Assembly: GCA_035353855.1 (NCBI GenBank)
Contig: DAOQAK010000010.1
Span: 13,111-77,110, forward strand
Origin: Bacteroidales bacterium
GTDB taxonomy: Bacteria > Bacteroidota > Bacteroidia > Bacteroidales > CG2-30-32-10
Reading direction: 5' to 3'
Length of the DNA stretch: 64,000 bases
Shown: positions 23,805 to 33,211 of the stretch, in pieces
Layout: every line of letters starts with the position of its first letter
Position numbering within the stretch: position 1 is the first letter of the stretch
Made by a program: the position numbers and the translations under genes
The notes under the pieces: generated by a model
What the model was told of the DNA's origin: nothing
Database searches by the model: none
What the model saw: only the letters and a program-made list of their open reading frames with translations

Positions 23805-25099
23805 TTCCTTACTGCTTTATTATACTCTTCAAGGCAACGCTGTCTTGCAAATTTATGTTCCACGATAGGTTTAATATATCCGGGCTTTAATGATTCCGGC
23901 GCCCACAATCGAATATACTCGTTGTTCTTATCAAATTTTTTAGTTTGTTCATAAGGATTGAAAATCCTGAAATATGGAGCAGCATCACAACCTGTTCCTG
24001 CCGACCATTGCCAGCCACCATTATTTGATGCCAGTTCATAATCATCAAGTTTTTCTGCAAAATATGCTTCACCCCATCGCCAGTCGATCAATAAATGTTT
24101 TGTTAAGAAACTCGCCGTGATCATCCGTAAACGGTTATGCATATAACCTGTTTCGTTTAATTGTCGCATTCCTGCATCAACAATTGGATAGCCGGTTTCT
24201 CCTTTGCACCATCGTTCAAAATTCATTTCATTGTTAAGCCAATGAATATTATCGTATTTTGATTTAAAAGAATTTTTAATAACACCAGGATAATGGAATA
24301 ATATCATCATATAAAACTCGCGCCATATCAGCTCATTCAAAAATGTAGGATTTAATTTCATAGCTGTTATTATCAATTCTCTAATTGAAATGGTACCAAA
24401 ACGCAAATGAATTCCCAAATGAGTAGTGCCGTCAAGTGCAGGATAATCGCGTGTTTTATGATAATCAATTATTTTATTTTCAAGATTTTTTATGGAAGTA
24501 AATGTATATTTTTTTTGTTGAAACCCGATTTCATCAATTGAATTTAAAGGGAATGGTTTCGTTTTAAATAAGTTTTCAAAATTCATTTTAATATTTAAAA
24601 CCAGATCATTTTTATAAAGTTCTTCAATCCATTTTTTTGAATATGGCGTAAAGACAGTGTATGGCTTGCCATCAGTTTTTAGCACATCATTTTTTGAAAA
24701 GATAACCTGGTCTTTAAATAAATGAAACGAAATTTTATTTTTCGCAAGTAATGATTTTATTTTTTCATCGCGATTTATTGAATAAGGCTCGTAGTCTTCA
24801 TTTGCATATACTGATGTAACATTATATTGAGAAATAATTTTATTAAAAATATCAAAAGGTTTTCCATATTCTACCAATAAGGAGCTTCCGCTTTTCTCTA
24901 ATTTTTTTTTCAATTCATTTATGGATGCATAAATAAAATTTATACGTCTATCGTATTTATTTTTAAAATCGCTTAAAATATCTGAATCAAAAATAAATAT
25001 CGGCAACACATTTTCTTTTTCCTTTAACACCTGAAATAATGCGGTATTATCGTGAATGCGCAGGTCGCGGCGAAACCAGAGAATATTAACCGTATCCAT
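23801..25099 (-). CDS. phrB: Deoxyribodipyrimidine photolyase (cryptochrome/photolyase family)
   Basis: 432 residues from the ATG of MDTVNILWFRRDLRIHDN; longer readings would run into the preceding gene. Photolyase N-terminal Rossmann domain (antenna cofactor), then the FAD-binding helical domain with LGIHLRFGTISIRE, LIWREFYMMILFHYPG, YPIVDAGMRQLNETGYMHNR and WRWGEAYFAEKL, ending with GCDAAPYFRIFNP. It repairs UV-induced cyclobutane dimers with light. Its ATG lies 5 bases after the stop of the lipoprotein gene, so it probably shares an operon with that gene and the ankyrin gene. Confidence 0.96.
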   Translation of the reverse strand: MDTVNILWFRRDLRIHDNTALFQVLKEKENVLPIFIFDSDILSDFKNKYDRRINFIYASINELKKKLEKSGSSLLVEYGKPFDIFNKIISQYNVTSVYANEDYEPYSINRDEKIKSLLAKNKISFHLFKDQVIFSKNDVLKTDGKPYTVFTPYSKKWIEELYKNDLVLNIKMNFENLFKTKPFPLNSIDEIGFQQKKYTFTSIKNLENKIIDYHKTRDYPALDGTTHLGIHLRFGTISIRELIITAMKLNPTFLNELIWREFYMMILFHYPGVIKNSFKSKYDNIHWLNNEMNFERWCKGETGYPIVDAGMRQLNETGYMHNRLRMITASFLTKHLLIDWRWGEAYFAEKLDDYELASNNGGWQWSAGTGCDAAPYFRIFNPYEQTKKFDKNNEYIRLWAPESLKPGYIKPIVEHKFARQRCLEEYNKAVRN

Positions 25100-25104
25100 A
25101 TCAT

Positions 25105-25524
25105 TTATTTCAAACGCAAATTCACGCTTCCTGTTTTCACTTCCCAGCAAATGGAATCGCAAACATTAGAGCGTTTTTTTGTAATATTATCACCATCAAC
25201 AGCAATAATTTTTTTCCCGTCTTTTAAATACTCGGCTGTTACTGTATAATAATTCCCGACCGGAAGCAGTGTATCAAAATATTCTTTGGTTAATGTATCA
25301 TAAAACAACAATGCATTATCTTCAAGCTTGCCCCGGTAAAAAGCAACAGGAATACTTTTATTATCATTATTGATTGAAAGTTTTAAATACATCTCTCCTT
25401 CTGTAGGTTCAATAGTATTGCAATCAGAAAAATCATAGGTACTGCAATCCACATCCGATGAAAAATCGTTACACGAAATAATCACAACACTAAAAAAAAG
25501 AATAAATAAAATTTTTGTTTTCAT
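25105..25524 (-). CDS. Hypothetical lipoprotein
   Basis: 139 residues from the ATG of MKTKILFILFFSVVIISC, which gives a clean lipoprotein signal; the upstream ATG at 25545 would overlap the ankyrin gene. The mature part is small, Asp- and Cys-containing (SSDVDCSTYDFSDCNTIEP) and beta-rich, possibly a disulphide-bonded jelly-roll domain. No family recognised. It sits 7 bases after the ankyrin/beta-barrel gene and just before the photolyase gene. Confidence 0.75.
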   Translation of the reverse strand: MKTKILFILFFSVVIISCNDFSSDVDCSTYDFSDCNTIEPTEGEMYLKLSINNDNKSIPVAFYRGKLEDNALLFYDTLTKEYFDTLLPVGNYYTVTAEYLKDGKKIIAVDGDNITKKRSNVCDSICWEVKTGSVNLRLK

Positions 25525-25531
25525 ATTGTAT

Positions 25532-26989
25532 TTATATCCAGTCAAAACTTTTGTATGATTTATTATATTTCCTTAGCGGTATCACAAAGTACATACTTAA
25601 ATTAAGCCGATGCGGTGCAAATACCTTTACATCATTTTCATCAAATTTTAAATATTCATATGCAAACCGGAATCCCGCCCAATTATTATATATAACAAAG
25701 CCAAGCGATGGAGATAAAGTAAAAGCATCTACCGGATTTTTGCTCATACCACGGTATTTCCCATAAGTGCTAATTTCTTTCAGACTGATAAATATTCCTT
25801 TCTGGAAAGATGAATTACTATTTAATCTGAACATTTTTTCTTCTTCATAATACATCAACCATCTTTTTTCCCAAACCTGGTAAAATGTGTTATCGCTAAT
25901 AGGAAGTAATATCCTGTTTGCCCACAACCGGGTATTAAAACCGGCTTTAAAACTTATCAGGGTACGGATATCCTGTAATCCCAAATAGCCACCATACATA
26001 AAGTCGCGATTGTTCAAATCGATATCAACAGGCGAAATAATTAACCGGTTAAAAAAATATCTTTTTTCTTTATATAAATTATTTTTCTTTATCATTTTTG
26101 AAACATCGAATTTGAAATTATATAAAGCAAGAATAAGCGGTGTTGCTTTTTTGTTTGTTTGAATTCCTGCATCTGCCTGATGTTGCAATAAGAGTTCAAC
26201 TATTTCGGCATAGCCATTTTCCGATGCTATCGATAAAGGAGTATATCCATCACAGTTAATTGAATTAATTGCTGCATTTTTTTCAACAAGCAATTTCACT
26301 ACATCAAGATGATTGCCATACACGGCACAATGCAGCGGTGTCCAGCCACGATGGTCTGCGGCATTAACATCAGCGCCTTTATTTATCAATAATTCAGCAA
26401 CATCAGCATGTCCATAAAAAGAAGCCGCAATCAGAGCATTGGAACTATCAATAGTTTTGCAATTATAATCAGCGCCATAAAAAAGTAACATATCAGCAGA
26501 AACAAAATACCCATATACGGATGCATAGAATAATGCGGTTGTGCTGTCGTCATCTTTAGCATTCATATCTGCCCCATTATGAATAAGGAAATCGAGCACT
26601 TCATAATTATCAAAACGTGCAGCAGCAATCAGGGCAGTGATCCCTCCTACTGGTCGTGCATTTACTTTTGCACCATTATTAACAAGAATTTTAACAACAT
26701 CAAGGAATCCATTTTGTGAAGCAAACATTAATGCAGAAACACTATCTTTATCAGTGGTATTAACATCTGCGCCTTTTTTAAGATATTTTATAACATTATC
26801 CACATTGCCACTTTTTGCAGCTTCTAGCAGGTTGTCGTTTATTTCAACCTTTGATATTGTATCTCTTAAAATATAAGTTATATGTGTAACCGAATCGGTA
26901 TAACGGATAGTATCAACCTGGGCAAATCCCTGCTGGCAAATAATTGCAGACAAAACAGAAAAAAATATTTTACAAATCCTTCTAAACAT
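25532..26989 (-). CDS. Exported ankyrin-repeat protein with a probable outer-membrane beta-barrel tail
   Basis: 485 residues. Signal peptide at 1-23 ending GFAQ. About eight ankyrin repeats between 50 and 305, with consensus such as DKDSVSALMFASQNGFLDVV and DHRGWTPLHCAVYGNHLDVV. The last 175 residues have alternating aromatic and polar strands (GGYLGLQDIRTLISFKAGFN; AGFRFAYEYLKF; PHRLNLSMYFVIPL) suggesting a beta-barrel. Ankyrin repeats mediate binding; the partner is unknown. The barrel call is from residue pattern only. Confidence 0.82.
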   Translation of the reverse strand: MFRRICKIFFSVLSAIICQQGFAQVDTIRYTDSVTHITYILRDTISKVEINDNLLEAAKSGNVDNVIKYLKKGADVNTTDKDSVSALMFASQNGFLDVVKILVNNGAKVNARPVGGITALIAAARFDNYEVLDFLIHNGADMNAKDDDSTTALFYASVYGYFVSADMLLFYGADYNCKTIDSSNALIAASFYGHADVAELLINKGADVNAADHRGWTPLHCAVYGNHLDVVKLLVEKNAAINSINCDGYTPLSIASENGYAEIVELLLQHQADAGIQTNKKATPLILALYNFKFDVSKMIKKNNLYKEKRYFFNRLIISPVDIDLNNRDFMYGGYLGLQDIRTLISFKAGFNTRLWANRILLPISDNTFYQVWEKRWLMYYEEEKMFRLNSNSSFQKGIFISLKEISTYGKYRGMSKNPVDAFTLSPSLGFVIYNNWAGFRFAYEYLKFDENDVKVFAPHRLNLSMYFVIPLRKYNKSYKSFDWI

Positions 26990-27044
26990 TTATTTCAAAA
27001 TTTTCAATAAAAGTAAATAAAATTGTGCTGGGTTATATTATCAA

Positions 27045-29006
27045 ATGATATTCAAAAAAAATATTTATTCGTATATTCGTATAAATTTATTTTCATTGAA
27101 TATTCAACAGATACTTGCTAAGTATTGGGGACATCAATCGTTCCGACCATTACAGGAAGATATAATCAATTCTGTTTTGCATGGCGACGATACTCTGGCT
27201 TTATTGCCTACAGGTGGCGGGAAATCAATATGTTTCCAGGTTCCCGCCCTGGCAAAAGAAGGGATATGTATTGTTATTTCGCCATTGATCGCATTAATGA
27301 AAGACCAGGTTGAAAACCTGAAGAAGAAAGGTATAAATGCGATTTCGATTCATTCTGGAATGCATTATTATGAAGTGGATTTAGCGCTTGATAATTGTGT
27401 GCATGGCAATGTAAAGTTTTTGTACATTTCGCCAGAGCGACTGGTATCAGAGACATTTCTTATCCGGTTAAAAAAAATGAAAGTCAATTTGATCGCTGTT
27501 GATGAAGCGCATTGTATTTCGCAATGGGGATATGATTTTCGTCCGCCCTACTTACGCATTGCCGAAATAAGGCAATACTTTCCTTCGGTGCCTTTGCTGG
27601 CCCTTACCGCTACTGCAACACCAGATGTGATCGATGACATACAGAACAAATTACTTTTTAAAAAGAAAAATGTCCTGAGCAAAAGTTTTGAGAGAAAAAA
27701 TCTTTCCTATGCAGTAATTAAAGAAGAAGACAAATTCAAACGAATGCTGCGTATCATTTCAAAAATAAATGGCTCAGGAATTATTTATGTAAGAAACAGA
27801 AAAAGGACAAAAGAAATTGCCGATTACCTGAATAAGAATAGCATCTCATCAGCATATTATCATGCAGGATTGGAGCCAAAAATCAGGAATGCACGACAAA
27901 ATGAATGGATGACTGGTGCACGAAGGATTATTGTTGCAACAAACGCTTTCGGCATGGGCATTGACAAACCGGATGTTCGCTTTGTAATACATTTTGATAT
28001 TCCCGATTCAATTGAAGCCTATTTCCAGGAAGCCGGAAGATGTGGCAGAGACGATAAAAAAGCATACGCTATCCTGCTTTACAATGATTCCGATATTCTT
28101 GATGCAGAAAAAAATATTGAAGATTCATACCCCCCACCAGAAACAATAAGGAACATTTATAATTGCCTGGGTAATTTTTATAACCTGGCATTGGGAAGTG
28201 GAAAAGATAACAGTTTTGATTTTGATATTTCAGTATTCTCTTCTGCATACAACCTGACACCGCTTACTGTTTTCAACTCGCTTAAATTTTTAGAAAAGGA
28301 AGGATATATTCTAACCACTGATGCGTTATACCAGCCCTCACAGGTTCGCATTATTACCGACAAAGAAAATTTATACCGTTTCCAGATCGAAAATAAAGGA
28401 TACGAAAATATCATCCGTGTGATACTGCGTTCCTATGGCGGAATTTTTTCCGACTTCGTTAAAATAAATGAAACAGAAATTGCTTCAAGAGCAGGTATTA
28501 CAAAAGAGCGCGTTATTGAATACCTGAAATACATTGAAAAAGCCGGTATCATTTCATATATCATGCAAAAAGAAAAACCGCAGATCATTTTTTCCACGGA
28601 ACGTTTAGACCATAAAGCCCTTCATATATCGAAAGAAAATTACCAGGAACGAAAAATAATTGCCGAGCAAAAATTAAAAGCAATGATCAAATATGCATCA
28701 TCAGGATTGAAATGCCGCAGCCAGATGTTGCTCGAATATTTCGGTGACAAAAAAGCTAACCGATGCGGACAATGCGATGTTTGCCTTGAAAGGAATAAAC
28801 TTGAAATGAGCGAATTTGAATTCAATTCTGTGATCGATCAAATAAAACCAATACTGCAAAAACAGTCGCTATCGCTTGAAGATACGGTGAGTAAAATCAA
28901 AGGTGTAAGCGAAAGTATGATATTACGCGCCTTGCGTTGGCTGCTCGATAATGATAAAATTGTTTCGGAAGACAATAATAACCTGAGGTGGAAGAAAAAA
29001 TTATGA
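27045..29006 (+). CDS. recQ: ATP-dependent DNA helicase RecQ
   Basis: 653 residues. The helicase core begins at about residue 20 (LAKYWGHQSFRPLQ), with Walker A LLPTGGGKS, DEAH in LIAVDEAHCISQWGYDFRP, ALTATATP, and motif VI QEAGRCGRD. The RQC zinc site is CRSQMLLEYF followed by NRCGQCDVC. No HRDC domain is obvious; the C-terminus is a short helical domain. The first 19 residues are unusual and a TTG start just before the core is possible. The downstream glycosylase overlaps its stop (ATGA), so they form a DNA-repair operon. Confidence 0.96.
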   Translation: MIFKKNIYSYIRINLFSLNIQQILAKYWGHQSFRPLQEDIINSVLHGDDTLALLPTGGGKSICFQVPALAKEGICIVISPLIALMKDQVENLKKKGINAISIHSGMHYYEVDLALDNCVHGNVKFLYISPERLVSETFLIRLKKMKVNLIAVDEAHCISQWGYDFRPPYLRIAEIRQYFPSVPLLALTATATPDVIDDIQNKLLFKKKNVLSKSFERKNLSYAVIKEEDKFKRMLRIISKINGSGIIYVRNRKRTKEIADYLNKNSISSAYYHAGLEPKIRNARQNEWMTGARRIIVATNAFGMGIDKPDVRFVIHFDIPDSIEAYFQEAGRCGRDDKKAYAILLYNDSDILDAEKNIEDSYPPPETIRNIYNCLGNFYNLALGSGKDNSFDFDISVFSSAYNLTPLTVFNSLKFLEKEGYILTTDALYQPSQVRIITDKENLYRFQIENKGYENIIRVILRSYGGIFSDFVKINETEIASRAGITKERVIEYLKYIEKAGIISYIMQKEKPQIIFSTERLDHKALHISKENYQERKIIAEQKLKAMIKYASSGLKCRSQMLLEYFGDKKANRCGQCDVCLERNKLEMSEFEFNSVIDQIKPILQKQSLSLEDTVSKIKGVSESMILRALRWLLDNDKIVSEDNNNLRWKKKL

Positions 29007-29581
29007 AACTGAAAAAATCATTCTATCTTACCGAAGATGTTGTGGCTTTAGCCAAATCATTACTTGGCAAATATATTTACACAAATATTGACAACAAAGG
29101 AATAACTTCCGGCATCATTACCGAAACCGAAGCATATGCCGGTGTTATTGACAAAGCCTCGCATGCGTTTGGAAATCGTCGCACCACACGAACAGAGATA
29201 ATGTACCTCGAAGGCGGCGTGGCATATGTTTATTTATGCTATGGAATTCATTCGCTTTTCAATATTGTAACAAACAAAAAAGATATTCCACATGCCGTTC
29301 TGATTCGCGGGATAAAACCGGTAGATGGAATCCCAATAATGCTTGAACGATGCAAGAAAAAAAGTATAACTGATAAATCAGGAATTGGACCGGGTAATGT
29401 TACAAAACTTTTAGGGATTCATTATTCGCACACAGGACTTTCATTGCAAGGTAATGATATATGGCTTGAAGATAAAAACATAAAAATCCAGGAAAAAAAT
29501 ATTATTGTCGGCACACGTGTAGGTGTTGATTATGCAGGCGAAGATGCAAAGCTACCTTATAGGTTTCAGATAAAATTATAA
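29003..29581 (+). CDS. 3-methyladenine DNA glycosylase (AAG/MPG family)
   Basis: 192 residues from the ATG that overlaps the recQ stop; a GTG at 28988 is possible but less likely. Motifs: YLTEDVVALAKSLLGKYI, the catalytic region GIITETEAYAGVIDKASHAF, VAYVYLCYGIHSLFNIVT, AVLIRGIKPVDG and SGIGPGNVTKLLGI. This family removes alkylated purines such as 3-methyladenine and hypoxanthine. Translational coupling with recQ is likely from the four-base overlap. Confidence 0.95.
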   Translation: MKLKKSFYLTEDVVALAKSLLGKYIYTNIDNKGITSGIITETEAYAGVIDKASHAFGNRRTTRTEIMYLEGGVAYVYLCYGIHSLFNIVTNKKDIPHAVLIRGIKPVDGIPIMLERCKKKSITDKSGIGPGNVTKLLGIHYSHTGLSLQGNDIWLEDKNIKIQEKNIIVGTRVGVDYAGEDAKLPYRFQIKL

Positions 29582-29676
29582 ATTTTCTCGCTGATTTTCG
29601 CAGATTGTTTCCACAGATTTTCGCTGAATAATTCTGCGTTAGTCCGTGTTATTTTCCGCGCTAATCTGCGAGGAAC
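29582..29676. repeat. Probable dispersed intergenic repeat
   Basis: The 95 bases between the glycosylase and the TPR gene contain repeated ctgattttcgcagatt / acagattttcgctga motifs and end cgctaatctgcgagga, the partial complement of the start. The pattern resembles short dispersed repeats I know from Bacteroidetes genomes; only this copy is in the window. Confidence 0.5.
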
Positions 29677-31701
29677 TTATTTTTCTATTTTCATTTTCAA
29701 ACTCAAAGCATTTTTATTATCAGGAAATAATTCAAGAACTTTATCGCAATCATTTGTTGCTCCCTGAAAATCTTTTAGTTGGTATTTTGCAAGCGCACGG
29801 TTAAAATAGGCATCCGTATATTTTGAGTTTATTTCAATTGCTTTATTATAGCTTGAAACTGCTTCATTATAATTTCCTAAAGAATAATATGAAACACCTT
29901 TATTGTTATAAGCCTCGGCAAAATCAGCACGAATAGAAATTGCTTTATTAAAATCTTCAATGGCCTCGTTAAATTCTTTTTTTAAATTTTTTGCACAGCC
30001 CCTGTTGTAATAAGCCATATCGAATGAAGGGTTAATTGAAATCGTTTTATTATAATCAACAATCGCTTCGGAATAATTACCAAGATTTGCTTTTGCAAGT
30101 CCCCTGTTATTATATGCATCGGCATAATCAGGTTCAAGCGAAATGGCTTTATTAAAATCTTCAATTGCCCCCTGTAAATCACCTGAATTTTGTTTTACAT
30201 TTCCCCTGCCATAATATGCTTTAAAATAGTCGGGGCTTAATGAAACTGCTTTAGTATAATCTTCAATAGCTCCCTGTACATCGTTCAATTCAGCTTTCGT
30301 CAATCCTCTGCTATAATAGGCTTCAACATAGGTCGGGCAAATCTCAATAACTTTATTATAATCATTTAAAGCTCCTTCGTAATCATTATTAGTTGTTTTC
30401 ACATAACCCCTGTTATAATATGCTATTGCAGAATTCGGATTATGCTTTATTGCCGAATTGTAAAAAGTTAAAGGAGCAACATAAGGGCGAGACTTCATAA
30501 AAGTAAATGAACTGAAGAAAATAATTATAGCTATTAAAATCCAACTTCGTTTAATTTTACCATTTACCAACCATTTGCGAGGAATCACAAATAACAGAAA
30601 TAAAAGCATTCCAAATAAAGGCAGAAAAAAACGATGCTGCATATAATCCAGGTATGGATGTTTGTATAACATCGGAGGCAGCATAAACAAAACGAACCAC
30701 GAAACGCAAAATATTTTTTCTTTAAAATTTCTTTCTTTATTTTTTATAAAAACATAAATTAACATAGCAATAATGATCAAGCCTGACAATGTTTTCACAA
30801 AAGAAAATTCAGGTATGGGAGAAAAATCAAAAGGAAGGAAAAAGTTTATCATGGCCTCAGGTATCGATTGCATATTAGCAATTAAGGCTGCAAATCCTGT
30901 TACTTCGACAGGGTTTGAATAATTGCCCACAGCATTATCTCGCATCCAAAACCAAAATATCCCCGAAACAGCATAAAGAAAAATTATAATGAAATATTTT
31001 TTATCAAATCGTTTTTCAAAATGAAAAGCAAAAAAATAAATCACAAATATAAATGGCAGGAATGCTGCTGTTTCCTTACAGAACAATGCAATGCTGAATG
31101 CCAGCCAATGTATGAAAAGAAAAATATTTTTCCTTTCGTTTAAAAACTTTATTAAAAATAAAAATGACAATAATGAAAAGAACATAAGCTGCAAATCACC
31201 TCTGGCAGGTAACCATGCCACAGACGAAACAAAAAGAGGATGCACGCAATAAATCAAAGTTGCTAATAATACCAAACTCGACGATATAGAGAATTTTTTA
31301 AGTATCTGATAAATCATGAAAGAGATGAATCCAAAAAATAAAATATTAGTAAAGTGATACATCCATGCATTATTTCCGCCAGACAAAAGCATATCGGTCA
31401 TGAACGACAAGGTTTGCAGCGGACGATAAAACGCACTAATACCTGTAACAAATGCATCAGTATAAAATGCTTTTGAGATATTTTTAAAATTATCGAGGAA
31501 GCCAATATTATTAATGATTATACCATCATCATCAAAATAAGTAAATCCAAAATTTAAAGTTTGTATGTAAAGCAGTACGGGCAGGCAAAAAGCAATGACA
31601 GCAAAAAGAACCGTATTGTTTTTTTTCACAGGAATACTCTGTGTTTTCTTTTGGTTTGAAATATTTTTTTGTGGTTGATATTTTGGATTATTTTTTTTCA
31701 T
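29677..31701 (-). CDS. TMTC-like multi-spanning membrane protein with C-terminal TPRs
   Basis: 674 residues from the ATG after a TTG. The N-terminal 430 residues have about ten transmembrane helices, with an acidic cluster in the first extracytoplasmic loop (YFDDDGIIINN, Asp58-60), the position of catalytic acids in GT-C glycosyltransferases. Seven to eight TPRs follow (NRGLAKANLGNYSEAIVDYN type). The architecture resembles eukaryotic TMTC O-mannosyltransferases. Two paralogues lie at 39848-42064 and 45909-48053. Glycosyltransfer to secreted proteins is inference. Confidence 0.82.
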   Translation of the reverse strand: MKKNNPKYQPQKNISNQKKTQSIPVKKNNTVLFAVIAFCLPVLLYIQTLNFGFTYFDDDGIIINNIGFLDNFKNISKAFYTDAFVTGISAFYRPLQTLSFMTDMLLSGGNNAWMYHFTNILFFGFISFMIYQILKKFSISSSLVLLATLIYCVHPLFVSSVAWLPARGDLQLMFFSLLSFLFLIKFLNERKNIFLFIHWLAFSIALFCKETAAFLPFIFVIYFFAFHFEKRFDKKYFIIIFLYAVSGIFWFWMRDNAVGNYSNPVEVTGFAALIANMQSIPEAMINFFLPFDFSPIPEFSFVKTLSGLIIIAMLIYVFIKNKERNFKEKIFCVSWFVLFMLPPMLYKHPYLDYMQHRFFLPLFGMLLFLLFVIPRKWLVNGKIKRSWILIAIIIFFSSFTFMKSRPYVAPLTFYNSAIKHNPNSAIAYYNRGYVKTTNNDYEGALNDYNKVIEICPTYVEAYYSRGLTKAELNDVQGAIEDYTKAVSLSPDYFKAYYGRGNVKQNSGDLQGAIEDFNKAISLEPDYADAYNNRGLAKANLGNYSEAIVDYNKTISINPSFDMAYYNRGCAKNLKKEFNEAIEDFNKAISIRADFAEAYNNKGVSYYSLGNYNEAVSSYNKAIEINSKYTDAYFNRALAKYQLKDFQGATNDCDKVLELFPDNKNALSLKMKIEK

Positions 31702-31882
31702 CAATATAATTAACTTTTCATGTATTTATTTTTTTCATCGTTGAAAAAAAATATAAAAGGGGATCTAATTTTTTTTTTAGATTTTGCATGAATGAATCTT
31801 TAAATTCCATGCGCATCCTTTTTTATTATCAACAATAGTTTCTATTAAATAATTTTCTTTAATACTTTTATATTTTATCAAA

Positions 31883-32983
31883 CTATGATGATTCTATATT
31901 TTCAATTTCATTTTTAATAAACAATTCCAGTTTATTTTTATCAGGAAGTTGCAATTGATATTTGCTTACAAAAAGCTTTTTATCCATATCTGCAATAGCA
32001 TATTCAACTATTGTTTTCTTTTTGTCGGTTACAAGTAATATTCCTACTGGAGGATTATCGTCTTTAGTCATAACCTTATTTTTGTAATGCTGCAGGTACA
32101 CTTTTAACTGACCGATATGTTCATGCTTTACATATTCTGTTTTTAATTCAACTAATACATGGCACTTCAATATCCGATGATAAAAAACAAGGTCAATAAA
32201 AAAATATTCATCATCAATTAAAATTCTTTTCTGTCGTGCTTCAAAACAAAATCCATTACCTAACTCAAGAATAAATTCCTGCAAATGATCTATTAAAGCT
32301 TGCTCTAACTCAGATTCTTCGACAAGATGCAAATGTGGAATTTTTAGAAAATCAAAAAAATAATGTGATTTTATAAGGTCGTTACTTTCTATAGGTTCTA
32401 TTTTCTGTTTTATTTGTTCAAAAGCAAGTTCCTTATTTGCCGACAATCCAAATCTTTCATACGTTAAAGTTTCTATTTGTCTTTGTAGCTCTCTGACAGA
32501 AGGAGTTGTTTTAATTATAAGCAGTTCATAAAATCTTCTTTTTTGCAAATCATTTATTTTTACAAGCTCAACAAAATGACTAAATGAAGCTGTTGCAAAC
32601 AAATTACTATAAAAAACATTATCTTCCTTAGAGAAGTGTCGATCAATATTTCTTTGGGACACTGACCCAAGAATATTCTCAGGTATTTGTGTTATAAATT
32701 TTTGGGACAGTGTCCCAAAAATTTGCGGGTACACAAGATAAAATTGCCGGCAACGAGAAAGTTCAGGCGCCGTAAGCCCTTTAATTGATAATGTATCTGC
32801 CAGTTTCTGTAATAGCTTTTCTCCATACTTTGCTCTGTCTTCCCCATTTTGTTCAAACTCTATAATATATAAGCCAAATAGCCAATTCCTTATTGAGAGA
32901 TTAACATTTACAGCTTTAACAACATTTTTATAAAGCGTTTCATTGGTTTGCTTTAATATTTTAGATAATTGCTGAAACTTCAT
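31883..32983 (-). CDS. YhcG/DUF1016 family PDDEXK nuclease
   Basis: 366 residues. N-terminal helical DUF1016 region (RNWLFGLYIIEFEQNGEDRA; YGEKLLQKLADTL; SRCRQFYLVYP) and C-terminal PD-(D/E)XK fold with FIDLVFYHRILKCHVLVELK, where Asp and Glu-x-Lys form the nuclease site. Family members are often linked to restriction-modification or mobile DNA; here it stands alone. A 14-base-arm palindrome lies inside the gene at 32696-32724. The flanking gaps are AT-rich with nothing recognisable. Confidence 0.92.
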   Translation of the reverse strand: MKFQQLSKILKQTNETLYKNVVKAVNVNLSIRNWLFGLYIIEFEQNGEDRAKYGEKLLQKLADTLSIKGLTAPELSRCRQFYLVYPQIFGTLSQKFITQIPENILGSVSQRNIDRHFSKEDNVFYSNLFATASFSHFVELVKINDLQKRRFYELLIIKTTPSVRELQRQIETLTYERFGLSANKELAFEQIKQKIEPIESNDLIKSHYFFDFLKIPHLHLVEESELEQALIDHLQEFILELGNGFCFEARQKRILIDDEYFFIDLVFYHRILKCHVLVELKTEYVKHEHIGQLKVYLQHYKNKVMTKDDNPPVGILLVTDKKKTIVEYAIADMDKKLFVSKYQLQLPDKNKLELFIKNEIENIESS

Positions 32984-33089
32984 TTAAATATATATTTCAT
33001 CAAATTTAAACTTTTTTCTTTTCACAAAACTATAACATAAAAATAGTCATTTATTACTACCCGATTTATTTAACCACTAATAACTATAA

Positions 33090-33139
33090 ATGTCCATGAA
33101 TGACAATCAATGACAACTAATGACCATTAATGACTATAA
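33090..33139. repeat. 10-bp tandem repeat, five units
   Basis: Units atgtccatga, atgacaatca, atgacaacta, atgaccatta and atgactataa follow one another without gaps, one unit per helical turn, about 70 bases upstream of the rlmI gene. Confidence 0.75.
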
Positions 33140-33181
33140 TAAATAATTTTCATATAAGCTTTTTTACCCTCATCAAATTTC

Positions 33182-33189
33182 TATCTTTG
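33182..33189 (+). promoter_or_regulatory. Probable -7 promoter box of rlmI
   Basis: TATCTTTG matches TAnnTTTG and lies 22 bases before the ATG. No convincing -33 TTTG was seen, only a T-run near 33162. Confidence 0.45.
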
Positions 33190-33211
33190 CATCGCTTTTA
33201 TAATAAATAAT

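Noticed and set aside
32696..32724. Intrinsic terminator inside the YhcG gene
   Set aside because: The palindrome lies in the middle of an intact 366-residue coding sequence with no T-run that would end transcription there.
33090..33139. CRISPR-like spacing of short repeats
   Set aside because: The units are contiguous 10-mers without spacers, and no cas gene is in the window.
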